Shown: one piece after another, positions 1 to 7,320 of the stretch
Numbering within the stretch: position 1 is the stretch's first letter
How the letters are laid out: each line of letters begins with the position of its first letter
From: UBA1081 sp045639185
GTDB taxonomy: Bacteria > Bacillota > Clostridia > Oscillospirales > Acutalibacteraceae
Length of the DNA stretch: 64,000 nucleotides
Direction: 5' to 3'
Assembly: GCA_045639185.1 (NCBI GenBank)
Contig: JAZUCO010000115.1
Location: 1-64,000 of the forward strand
Position numbers and translations under genes: made by a program
The notes under the pieces: model-generated
Seen by the model: only the letters and a program-made list of their open reading frames with translations
The model's database searches: none
What the model was told of the DNA's origin: nothing

Positions 1-3
1 TGC

Positions 4-48
4 AAAAAAATAAGTCAGTCAATTGTATCAAAATTGACTGACTTATTT
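4..48 (-). terminator. Intrinsic terminator of the tRNA operon
   Basis: A near-perfect 17-bp inverted repeat (8-24 with 32-48) is followed, reading the minus strand, by a run of T at 10-4. It starts at the encoded CCA end of tRNA-Gln and ends the four-gene tRNA transcript. Confidence 0.9.
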
Positions 49-122
49 GGCTGAGGAGGCGGGATTCGAACCCACGAATGCAGCAGTCAAAGTGCTGTGT
101 CTTACCGCTTGACGACTCCTCA
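48..122 (-). tRNA. tRNA-Gln(TTG)
   Basis: A full cloverleaf reads on the minus strand. The 7-bp acceptor stem pairs 116-122 with 52-58, the T-loop carries TTCGAAT, and the anticodon loop CTTTGAC gives anticodon TTG. The CCA end is encoded (48-50). It is the last gene of the Gly-Arg-His-Gln operon and runs straight into the terminator. Confidence 0.95.
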
Positions 123-177
123 ATAAAAATTTAGATATAAAAAAAGCAAATCAACAAGTGATTTGCGGATTTTTAAG

Positions 178-255
178 TGGGGTGGATAGACGGATTCGAA
201 CCGTCGACCTCCAGGGCCACAACCTGGCGCTCTAACCAACTGAGCTATACCCACC
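178..255 (-). tRNA. tRNA-His(GTG)
   Basis: The minus-strand cloverleaf has anticodon loop TTGTGGC, anticodon GTG. The acceptor stem carries the extra G at position -1 facing C73, which is the histidine identity element. The CCA end is encoded. It is the third gene of the operon. Confidence 0.95.
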
Positions 256-260
256 ATAAA

Positions 261-337
261 TGGCGCGCTGAAAGGGACTCGAACCCCTGACCTACTGCTT
301 AGAAGGCAGTTGCTCTATCCAGCTGAGCTATCAGCGC
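261..337 (-). tRNA. tRNA-Arg(TCT)
   Basis: The minus-strand cloverleaf has acceptor stem 331-337 with 265-271, anticodon loop CTTCTAA (anticodon TCT, reads AGA/AGG), and encoded CCA at 261-263. AGA is the dominant arginine codon in the neighbouring genes, so this is probably a major isoacceptor. Confidence 0.95.
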
Positions 338-341
338 ACGT

Positions 342-415
<74 letters not shown>

Positions 416-433
416 GACTCAATGACGGGTGTT

Positions 434-463
434 ATTTTAACACAAGTGGTATGCCTTTGTCAA
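434..463 (-). promoter_or_regulatory. Promoter of the tRNA operon
   Basis: On the minus strand, TTGACA (463-458) is separated by 18 bases from TAAAAT (439-434). It lies directly in front of tRNA-Gly, and no other start signal is present before the four tRNAs. Confidence 0.8.
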
Positions 464-537
464 TACTAAAAACAAAAAAAGTTGTAAAATATATAAAAAA
501 TTAATAAAATAATTTTGGTAATATTTAATTATAACCA

Positions 538-566
538 TTGCAAAAACTTTCTTTTTTTGATAAAAT
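538..566 (+). promoter_or_regulatory. Promoter of the lipid kinase gene
   Basis: TTGCAA (538-543), a 17-base spacer and TAAAAT (561-566) lie about 60 bases upstream of the ATG at 627. The 416-626 gap otherwise holds only the divergent tRNA promoter and AT-rich sequence. Confidence 0.6.
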
Positions 567-626
567 ACTATTTAATATATATTTAATTGATGTTTGTCAT
601 ATAAAATGACAATCGGTGGTGCAAAA

Positions 627-1541
627 ATGAAGAATGTTTTACTTATAAAAAATCCAATTGCGGGCAGAAACAGTACACGTCCCAGTACGGACGATATAAT
701 ACGTGCGTTCCGTGAATATGATATTGAATGTTTTGAAAAAACAACAACATGTCAGGGGGACGGTATAAATATTGCAAAAAAGTATGCTGCAGATTATGAT
801 GCCGTTGTTTGTTGCGGTGGTGACGGTACATATAATGAAGTTGTGAATGGGCTTATGCAGGTAGGTGTTGATAAACCTGTTGTATATATTCCTTGCGGCT
901 CAACAAATGATTTTGCACACTCATTATCTCTTTCAAAAGATCCTAAAGATGTTGCAAAACTGTATGCTGAAGGTTATCAGAACAGATATGATATCGGCTC
1001 TTTTAATGATAAGTATTTTTGCTATATTGCATCATTCGGTATGGCTACAGAGATTTCATATAATACTTCTCAGAATATAAAGAATATGTTTGGTCATTCA
1101 GCATATCTCATCAATGGTTTTGTTCTTAAGCTTATTCCTATGATTAAGAATATGAAACCGGCACATATGCGTGTTGAGTATGATGACGGAGTTATAGAAG
1201 GGGATTTTTATTTTGGTGCGATTGCAAATACAAATGAAATCTCAGGTCTTTTCAAACTTGAAAAAAACAATGTCAAAATGAACGACGGACTTTTTGAATT
1301 GCTTCTTGTTAAAGGCAACGGAATGAAAGATGTTGCTGATGCGTTTGTAAGCGCTTTGCGTCAGGATTATAGCTGTGAAAATATTCTTCTTGTCAAAACA
1401 TCAAAAGTTAAGATTACAACAGAAGATAATGTACCTTGGACTCTTGACGGTGAATACGGCGGAGCATACAATGAAATTGAAATTGATGTTAAAAAAGAAG
1501 CTGTAAATGTTGTTTCTCCTAAGGGCAGATTCTTGCTTTGA
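627..1541 (+). CDS. Diacylglycerol kinase family lipid kinase (YegS/BmrU type)
   Basis: The 304-residue protein carries the DAGK catalytic signature CCGGDGTYNEVVNG near residue 66 and the second loop IPCGSTNDFAHSL near residue 90, both typical of soluble bacterial YegS/DgkB-like lipid kinases that phosphorylate diacylglycerol or related lipids with ATP. Family length is about 300, so it is complete. The open frame extends upstream to a TTG at 594, but a GGTGGTG ribosome site sits before the ATG at 627 and the protein then begins at the usual MKNVLLIKNP. It is followed by its own terminator. The exact lipid substrate is not visible from sequence. Confidence 0.88.
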   Translation: MKNVLLIKNPIAGRNSTRPSTDDIIRAFREYDIECFEKTTTCQGDGINIAKKYAADYDAVVCCGGDGTYNEVVNGLMQVGVDKPVVYIPCGSTNDFAHSLSLSKDPKDVAKLYAEGYQNRYDIGSFNDKYFCYIASFGMATEISYNTSQNIKNMFGHSAYLINGFVLKLIPMIKNMKPAHMRVEYDDGVIEGDFYFGAIANTNEISGLFKLEKNNVKMNDGLFELLLVKGNGMKDVADAFVSALRQDYSCENILLVKTSKVKITTEDNVPWTLDGEYGGAYNEIEIDVKKEAVNVVSPKGRFLL

Positions 1542-1545
1542 TTCT

Positions 1546-1571
1546 AAGGGTGGCTCAGCTGCCCTTTTTTA
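1546..1571 (+). terminator. Intrinsic terminator after the lipid kinase
   Basis: A stem (AGGGTGGC with GCTGCCCT) with a three-base loop is followed by six T. It sits five bases after the stop codon and makes the lipid kinase a single-gene transcript, unless it is read through into the next gene 16 bases further on. Confidence 0.75.
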
Positions 1572-1586
1572 TTTGAGGTTGTTATT

Positions 1587-2582
1587 ATGTTTAGTGTAAA
1601 GCCTGAATTCTTTGATTCTTTTGTCTGTAAGGCAGATAAATGTACAGATACCTGTTGTGCAGGCTGGGAAATTATCGTTGATGATGATACATATTCTAAA
1701 TATCAGAAGATTGGTAAAAATGATTTTGCACATATTTCAGAGGGGATAATCTCCGATTCTGAAGGTAACTGTATTTTCAGGATTAAAGAGTGTGATCGAT
1801 GCTGGTTTCTGAAAGATGATGGTTTTTGTGATATTTATTCTCGTTACGGAGAAGACGCACTTTGTTATATTTGTCGTGAGCATCCTAGATTTTATAATTG
1901 GTATGACAATGCAATTGAAAGTGGTCTTGGTCTTTGTTGTGAAAAAGTATGCGAAATGCTGTTTAATGCTGATACACGGTTTTCTCTTACATCTTCAGGT
2001 GAAAAAGCTGATGATGATTATTTCACTTTATTTGATTTACGCGAAAAGTGTTTTTTGTTATTAAAAGATGATAAACATGAGTTTGAAGTCAGAATTTCAG
2101 AATTGCTTGATTTTGCTGTAAACACTGAATCTGAACTTTTTGGATATGATTGCAAGAGAGTATACGCAGAAGACAATCAAATGCTCTTTGAAGATATCGT
2201 TGAATTGTTTTCTAAGACAGAAGCTATCAATCAAGACTGGACTGAACTTGTCGATGATATAAAAAATAATATTGCTGAAATTACTGCAATCTCAGTGAAG
2301 ACACATTTCAATATTATTGATTATGAAAAATTTATTTCCTATATTATTTATCGAAATCTGATTGAATCTGCATTTAATAGTGGTTTTGTTAACGGAATCG
2401 CATTTGCTGTCGCAAGTCTTGTGTTTCTTCATATTTGTGATTGCTATACATTGCTTGTTAAAGGTGAATTTTCTGATATTGACAGAATTAATAATGTTAA
2501 AATGTGGTCTAAACAGATTGAATACTGTGAAGAAAATATTGATTTGCTGAATAGTGATGCAGTAATGCTCTTTTTTATTTAA
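1587..2582 (+). CDS. FliB-like cysteine-rich protein (flagellin lysine-N-methylase family)
   Basis: The 331-residue protein opens with the hallmark cysteine cluster of the FliB family: CKADKCTDTCCAGW near residue 14, then C-rich segments with CIFRI, CDRCWFL, FCDIY and CYICREHPRF up to about residue 115. The many paired cysteines suggest an iron-sulphur or zinc centre. Proteins of this family are named after Salmonella FliB, which methylates flagellin lysines, but many members occur in genomes without flagella next to unrelated genes. No flagellar gene lies in this window, so the methylase role is only a family label. ATG 1587 follows a GAGG site at about 1574. Confidence 0.75.
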   Translation: MFSVKPEFFDSFVCKADKCTDTCCAGWEIIVDDDTYSKYQKIGKNDFAHISEGIISDSEGNCIFRIKECDRCWFLKDDGFCDIYSRYGEDALCYICREHPRFYNWYDNAIESGLGLCCEKVCEMLFNADTRFSLTSSGEKADDDYFTLFDLREKCFLLLKDDKHEFEVRISELLDFAVNTESELFGYDCKRVYAEDNQMLFEDIVELFSKTEAINQDWTELVDDIKNNIAEITAISVKTHFNIIDYEKFISYIIYRNLIESAFNSGFVNGIAFAVASLVFLHICDCYTLLVKGEFSDIDRINNVKMWSKQIEYCEENIDLLNSDAVMLFFI

Positions 2583-2611
2583 TTGACAAACATTATTACT
2601 TGATGTATAAT
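2583..2611 (+). promoter_or_regulatory. Perfect-consensus sigma-A promoter of the ABC exporter
   Basis: TTGACA (2583-2588), a 17-base spacer and TATAAT (2606-2611) match the consensus at all twelve positions. The predicted transcription start is 2617-2619, at or one base before the GTG annotated as the start of the ABC gene. The -35 box begins one base after the previous stop codon. Confidence 0.85.
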
Positions 2612-2618
2612 ATATGCG

Positions 2619-4358
2619 GTGAAAAATGTGAAGATAAAAAACAGAAGCTTTTCTGAAATTTTTGCTGAGATTAAGAATATTTTAAACCTTTCTAAAAGGT
2701 ATTCCGGAGCTATTATCATTTTTACGATAATGGCTTTGTTCAGTTCAGTTTTCGGTATCCTTGCAAGCCTTGTTTCTCAGTCGCTTATTGATTTTGTAAC
2801 CAAGGGTTCATCAGAACATAATCTTTTAAGATTTGATAATATTTATGTTGTTGTGGTTGCGGCTATTGCTTTTACTGTTTTTAAGATTTTGTTTTCAGCT
2901 TTTAATAGCAGAATATCTGAAAAAATCAGAATCAGAATCAATACGGAGATGACAGCTAACATTTTTGATGAATTTATCTGTAGTAAATGGGAATATACTT
3001 CTTTATTCTCATCAGGTGATATTCTTAATAGATTTAATTCTGATATTTCCACTGTAGCAGGTAGTGTTATTGGCATTGCGCCTACTTTTGTTGCAAAGGC
3101 ATTTCAGTTCACTGCCGCATTCGGTGTTGTATTTTATTATGATAAGGTAATGGCTTTGATAGCGCTTGTAACTATACCTGTCAGTCTTATTTTTTCTCGT
3201 GTGCTTGTAAAGAGAATACACAGATATGCCAGAGATCTTAAAAAAATCAGCAGTAAAATGATGACGTTTAATTCAGATGCGCTTCTGAATATGCAACATC
3301 TCAAAGCGTTTGGTCTTGTTTCAACGTTCTGTGCAAAATTAAGATCTATTCAGACTGATTACATAAAGATGAGTCTGGAATATAACAAATTCTCGATTTT
3401 TGTTACTTCTGTAATGAGTTTTGTTTCTCAGATGATTACATATGCGTGTTTCGGATGGGGAGTATACAGACTCTGGCAGGGACAGATTTCAATAGGTACC
3501 CTTGTTCTTTTTATTGAACTTTATACTATGTTATCAGGTTCTTTTTCTTCAATTGTCGGAATTGTGCCGACTCTTATCAATGCGGTTGCAGCATCAGAAA
3601 GAATTACTGAAATTAAAAATCTTCCCAAAGATGATTCACTTCAGAATCCGGATGTATCTTCATTCTTTGAAAAAGCATCATCATCCGAGATTTGTCTTGA
3701 GCTTAAAGATGTGTCTTTCAGATATATAGACGAGGAAGAGTCTGCGCTTGAAAATATTTGTTTTTCAGGTAAAACCGGCGATTTTGTTGCTCTTACCGGT
3801 GCGTCCGGTGAAGGTAAGACTACAATTCTCCGTCTTCTTTTAGCGCTTATACAGTGTAGCAGTGGTACTGCGACAATTAAAAACATTGAAACAGGTGAGA
3901 AAATTGATTTGATGCCTGCAACAAGATTGTATTTTTCATATGTGCCTCAGAAAAATACAATGTTTAGCGATACTCTTGCTGAAAATATGCGACTTGTAAA
4001 ACCTGATGCAACTGATGAAGAAATTATTGGTGCACTTAAAATTGCATGTGCATATGATTTTGTGGCAAAAGAAAGAAAAGGTATTTATTGTTCTGTAGGT
4101 GACGGTGGTGTAGGTTTTTCTGAAGGTCAGATGCAGAGACTTTCAATCGCTCGTGCTGTTCTTAGAAATGCTCCTATTGTGCTTTTTGATGAAGCAACTT
4201 CCGCACTTGATATTGATACTGAAAAAAGAGTACTTGAAAATCTTTCTGAATGGGGAAAAGATAAAATTTGTATTTTTACAAGTCACAGAACAAGCGTATT
4301 TGAATTCTGTAATCGTGCTTATATTGTTAATGGCACTGATTGTAATCTTATTATGTAA
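2619..4358 (+). CDS. ABC exporter, fused permease and ATPase
   Basis: The 579-residue half-transporter has an N-terminal six-helix membrane domain (about residues 35-320) and a C-terminal ATPase. The ATPase has a Walker A variant GASGEGKTT near residue 390, the signature FSEGQMQRLSIARA near 490 and Walker B IVLFDEATSALD near 512. This is the layout of homodimeric ABCB/MsbA-like exporters of lipids, drugs or peptides. No peptidase domain precedes it. The start is uncertain. GTG 2619 sits on the predicted transcription start, and an in-frame GTG at 2628 has a GGTGA site at suitable distance. It is probably co-transcribed with the nucleotidyltransferase-like gene 11 bases downstream. The substrate cannot be read from the sequence. 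Confidence 0.85.
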   Translation: MKNVKIKNRSFSEIFAEIKNILNLSKRYSGAIIIFTIMALFSSVFGILASLVSQSLIDFVTKGSSEHNLLRFDNIYVVVVAAIAFTVFKILFSAFNSRISEKIRIRINTEMTANIFDEFICSKWEYTSLFSSGDILNRFNSDISTVAGSVIGIAPTFVAKAFQFTAAFGVVFYYDKVMALIALVTIPVSLIFSRVLVKRIHRYARDLKKISSKMMTFNSDALLNMQHLKAFGLVSTFCAKLRSIQTDYIKMSLEYNKFSIFVTSVMSFVSQMITYACFGWGVYRLWQGQISIGTLVLFIELYTMLSGSFSSIVGIVPTLINAVAASERITEIKNLPKDDSLQNPDVSSFFEKASSSEICLELKDVSFRYIDEEESALENICFSGKTGDFVALTGASGEGKTTILRLLLALIQCSSGTATIKNIETGEKIDLMPATRLYFSYVPQKNTMFSDTLAENMRLVKPDATDEEIIGALKIACAYDFVAKERKGIYCSVGDGGVGFSEGQMQRLSIARAVLRNAPIVLFDEATSALDIDTEKRVLENLSEWGKDKICIFTSHRTSVFEFCNRAYIVNGTDCNLIM

Positions 4359-4369
4359 GGTGGATTTCT

Positions 4370-5530
4370 TTGCAGGTTTTTGAAGATCAATTTCTATTTT
4401 TACTAAAAACTGCATTAAATGATGAAAAACTTCCCGATGGATACTCTTTTGATGTCGATCGGGTATTTCTTATTGCCAGTAAACATAATTTGTTGCCTGT
4501 GATTTACTCTAAGGCTGTTGAATGTGAATCTATAAATCTTTCGATGTGGAAAAATACGGTTTTGAAGCTTTGCGGAAATCAGATATCAAAAGAAATTCAG
4601 TTTGAGCTTTTATGTGATGAATTGTCTGCTATAGGCTTAAGACCTATTGTTGTAAAAGGTCCTGTTTGTGCGAAAACGTATCCTGTGTCTTATTATAGAT
4701 TGTCTTCTGATTTTGATATTATTGTTAAGCCTGAAAATCGCCATCTTTTTAATAATTTCTTTGCTGAGAAAGGTTTTGTGTGCAGCAGCAATTCATACAA
4801 GTCACAGGATCTTGGACTTTATGTTGAGGTAAGTTCCCGGCTCGGGGAAGGTGATGATAAGTGGGCAGAGAATGCGGATATTGCGTTTAATGGTTTTTTT
4901 GAAAGAATTATAAGTTTTGGTTCTTTTGATACTTTGTCGCATGAAGAACATTTTGTGTATCTGATTTACCATGCATTCAAGCACTTTGTCGGAAGTGGTT
5001 TTGGTTTGAAACAGTTGTCTGATATATATATGTATATTAAAATGTATCATAGTGAAATGAATTTTACGGTTGTTAAAGAACTGATAAAAAAAATAGGTAT
5101 AAAATCTTTTGCAGATAATATTTTTGTTGCAATAGAAAAAATCTTTGGTTTTACTGTTGAAAATGATTTTTATACTATTGATAAATCGTTTATTTGTTAT
5201 GATGGTTTCGTTTCTGATTTGCTTGATGCCGGAGTTTTTGGTAAAAGCACGGAAGACAGATTGCATAGCGCAAGTATTGTGCATAATGCAGTTGCTAATG
5301 ATGGTAAGAAGAATTACTTGAAAACAATTTTTCCTCCGGTGTCATATATGAAGGAGAAATATTCGGTTCTTAAAAGATTTATTATCCTTTTGCCGGTTTT
5401 CTGGCTTTTGAGAATTTTCAATTATATTTCAGATTCTTTATGTCGCAAAAAATTTTCTGTATCTCCGTCAGAAAGTGTTAAAATAGCAAATCAACGTCTT
5501 GAGTTGATGAAACAAATGGGAATATTATAG
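4370..5530 (+). CDS. Nucleotidyltransferase-like protein (NTP_transf_5 type)
   Basis: The 386-residue protein contains VVKGPVCAKTYP then YRLSSDFDIIV near residues 88-113, matching the pattern of the uncharacterised nucleotidyltransferase family PF14907 (a glycine-containing helix followed by an acidic hDhDh strand). Relatives are often found beside ABC exporters and in ribosomal-peptide clusters, where their role is unknown. Here it follows an ABC exporter by 11 bases, with an AAGGTGG site before a TTG start, so the two form an operon ending in a terminator. No precursor peptide or maturation enzyme is next to them. A cytoplasmic protein is expected; one hydrophobic stretch near residue 340 may touch the membrane. 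Confidence 0.65.
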   Translation: MQVFEDQFLFLLKTALNDEKLPDGYSFDVDRVFLIASKHNLLPVIYSKAVECESINLSMWKNTVLKLCGNQISKEIQFELLCDELSAIGLRPIVVKGPVCAKTYPVSYYRLSSDFDIIVKPENRHLFNNFFAEKGFVCSSNSYKSQDLGLYVEVSSRLGEGDDKWAENADIAFNGFFERIISFGSFDTLSHEEHFVYLIYHAFKHFVGSGFGLKQLSDIYMYIKMYHSEMNFTVVKELIKKIGIKSFADNIFVAIEKIFGFTVENDFYTIDKSFICYDGFVSDLLDAGVFGKSTEDRLHSASIVHNAVANDGKKNYLKTIFPPVSYMKEKYSVLKRFIILLPVFWLLRIFNYISDSLCRKKFSVSPSESVKIANQRLELMKQMGIL

Positions 5531-5569
5531 TTGGTTGCAAATTGATTTTTGCAATCAACTATTTTTTTT
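5527..5569 (+). terminator. Intrinsic terminator of the ABC/nucleotidyltransferase operon
   Basis: A long stem (TAGTTGGTTGCAAA with TTTGCAATCAACTA) overlaps the stop codon and is followed by eight T. Confidence 0.9.
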
Positions 5570-5631
5570 GGCACTCATTGGTGTTGATTGCTGATATTTA
5601 TTAAAATTGTCATATTTTTTTGAATTTTCTC

Positions 5632-5660
5632 TTGACATTGGAATAAAATAGTATTATATT
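5632..5660 (+). promoter_or_regulatory. Promoter of the hrcA-grpE-dnaK-dnaJ operon
   Basis: TTGACA (5632-5637), a 17-base spacer and TATATT (5655-5660). The transcription start is expected near 5667, four bases before the CIRCE operator, so bound HrcA would block initiation or early elongation. Confidence 0.85.
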
Positions 5661-5670
5661 ATGTATGTAG

Positions 5671-5697
5671 TTAGCACTCAATAAAAGAGAGTGCTAA
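5671..5697 (+). promoter_or_regulatory. CIRCE operator, HrcA binding site
   Basis: TTAGCACTC (5671-5679), a nine-base spacer and GAGTGCTAA (5689-5697) form the exact consensus CIRCE inverted repeat. It lies between the promoter and the hrcA start codon, so HrcA represses its own operon. Confidence 0.98.
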
Positions 5698-5718
5698 ACA
5701 AAAAAAGAAGGTGAGGCA

Positions 5719-6738
5719 ATGGAGTTATCCGAGAGAAAAAAGAAAATTCTCGCATCAGTTATTGAAAGATATGTTCAGACGGGCGAGCCTGTCGGTTCAA
5801 AAGTTCTTTGTGAAGGTCTTTCAGTTTCATCTGCAACAATCAGAAATGAGATGTCAGAATTATCTGAATTTGGCTATCTTGAGCAGCCTCATACTTCCGC
5901 AGGAAGAATACCTTCTCAAAAAGGAATCCGATATTATGTTAATAATCTGATGCCGATATATGAAACGAGTGATTCTGAGCTTTTTACTGTTCATAATTTC
6001 TTTGATTCATTCGGTGGCGAGCCTGATGATATTCTGAGGGATGCAACAAAGCTTCTTTCTGAGCAGACCGGTTGTGCTGTTGCCGCACTTACACCGTATG
6101 ATATAAATGCTTTTATCAGGAGAGTTGAACTTGTTCCTCTTGGTGCAAAATCAGCACTTGTTGTTATTCTGATGTCAACCGGTGTTGTAAAAAGCCGCAT
6201 ATGCAGGTGTTCTGAGGAAATTGATTATAACACTGCTGAGTTGTTCTATAATGTTGCAGGTGCTCATTTTGTGGGCAGAACATATGAAGAACTGACTGTT
6301 GCAAAACTTCAGACGATTGTTGCTTCTCTTGGTGGAAAAGCTTTGCAGATGATTCCTTTGCTTATAGTTCTTGCAGACCTTGCTAATGAAGCGTCACAGC
6401 TTAATGTCATTATTGAAGGTCAGTCCAAATTATTTTCTTTCAGGGAACTTGAGAGTGATGTTTACAGGATTTTTGAGCACTTCAAACATACATCGTTCTT
6501 GTCGGAAATAATTCACGGTGGTAAAGATGAACTCAATGTCCTTATCGGCAGAGAGAGTATGAACAGAGCTTTTGAAAATGTAAGCATAATCAGTCATAAA
6601 TATTGCGTAAGTGGTAAAGATGTCGGCTCTATTGCCGTTTTAGGTCCTTTGAGAATAGATTATTCTAGAATTATTTCTAATCTTAAAAATGTTACACAAT
6701 CAGTCAGCAGAGTCCTTACTGAACTGACTGAAGAATAA
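5719..6738 (+). CDS. hrcA: Heat-inducible transcription repressor HrcA
   Basis: The 339-residue protein has the HrcA winged helix at the N-terminus (LSERKKKILASVIERY, then VSSATIRNEMSELSEFGYLEQPHTSAGRIPS, residues 2-65 approximately) and the long C-terminal regulatory domain with LIGRESMNRAFENVSII and GSIAVLGPLRIDYSR. It binds CIRCE and is kept active by GroEL in known species. The ATG follows a strong GAAGGTGAGG site. As the first gene of the operon directly behind the CIRCE element it represses itself and the three chaperone genes downstream. A groEL operon with CIRCE is expected elsewhere in the genome. Confidence 0.97.
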   Translation: MELSERKKKILASVIERYVQTGEPVGSKVLCEGLSVSSATIRNEMSELSEFGYLEQPHTSAGRIPSQKGIRYYVNNLMPIYETSDSELFTVHNFFDSFGGEPDDILRDATKLLSEQTGCAVAALTPYDINAFIRRVELVPLGAKSALVVILMSTGVVKSRICRCSEEIDYNTAELFYNVAGAHFVGRTYEELTVAKLQTIVASLGGKALQMIPLLIVLADLANEASQLNVIIEGQSKLFSFRELESDVYRIFEHFKHTSFLSEIIHGGKDELNVLIGRESMNRAFENVSIISHKYCVSGKDVGSIAVLGPLRIDYSRIISNLKNVTQSVSRVLTELTEE

Positions 6739-6751
6739 ATGAGGTATAGTG

Positions 6752-7264
6752 ATGTCAAAGAAGAATGATAAAGAAATAAAAGATAATCAGGCAGTTGAAA
6801 CAGAAACAACTGAAACTGTTGATATTGCAACTGATAAGCTTCAGAAAGAATATGATGAGCTCAATGATCGTTACATGAGAACTCTTGCTGAATACGATAA
6901 TTTCAGAAAGCGTTCACAGAAGGACATTGAGTCACGCGTTTCTTACACAAAAACAGATCTTCTTTCAAAGATTCTTCCTGTAATTGATAATTTTGAGCGC
7001 GCTGCATTTAATGCTGATTCTGATTTTGAAGGTTACAAAAAGGGAATAGAAATGACTGTGAATCAGTTTATTGAAATTCTTAAAGGTCTTGGTGTTGAAT
7101 CATTTGGTGAAATCGGTGAAGTCTTTGATCCCAACTTCCACAATGGTGTAATGCATATTGATGATGAAACACTTGGAGAAAACGTTATTGCTGATGTGTT
7201 TATGAAGGGCTATAAAATCGGTGATAAGGTAATTCGCCCTGCAACAGTAAAAGTTGCAAACTAA
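6752..7264 (+). CDS. grpE: Nucleotide exchange factor GrpE
   Basis: The 170-residue protein has an acidic, disordered N-terminus, a coiled-coil dimerisation helix (LQKEYDELNDRYMRTLAEYDNFRKRSQKDIE) and the C-terminal beta-rich head with GEVFDPNFHNGVMHI and GYKIGDKVIRPATVKVAN. It releases ADP from DnaK. An in-frame GTG at 6749 opens the frame, but the ATG at 6752 is correctly spaced from GAGG at 6740, so it is preferred. It follows hrcA by 13 bases and precedes dnaK. Confidence 0.96.
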   Translation: MSKKNDKEIKDNQAVETETTETVDIATDKLQKEYDELNDRYMRTLAEYDNFRKRSQKDIESRVSYTKTDLLSKILPVIDNFERAAFNADSDFEGYKKGIEMTVNQFIEILKGLGVESFGEIGEVFDPNFHNGVMHIDDETLGENVIADVFMKGYKIGDKVIRPATVKVAN

Positions 7265-7320
7265 TTCAGGTTATTATTAAATAATATATAAACTTTTTCT
7301 ATCAAAGGAGAAATATAATT

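Noticed and set aside
4802..5284. 160-codon frame on the minus strand
   Set aside because: It lies wholly antisense to the nucleotidyltransferase-like gene, has no ribosome site and its composition is that of a mirrored coding frame.
5569..5578. A second CIRCE-like half site (GGCACTC) upstream of the heat-shock promoter
   Set aside because: Only one half matches and no GAGTGC partner lies at nine bases. The real operator is at 5671.
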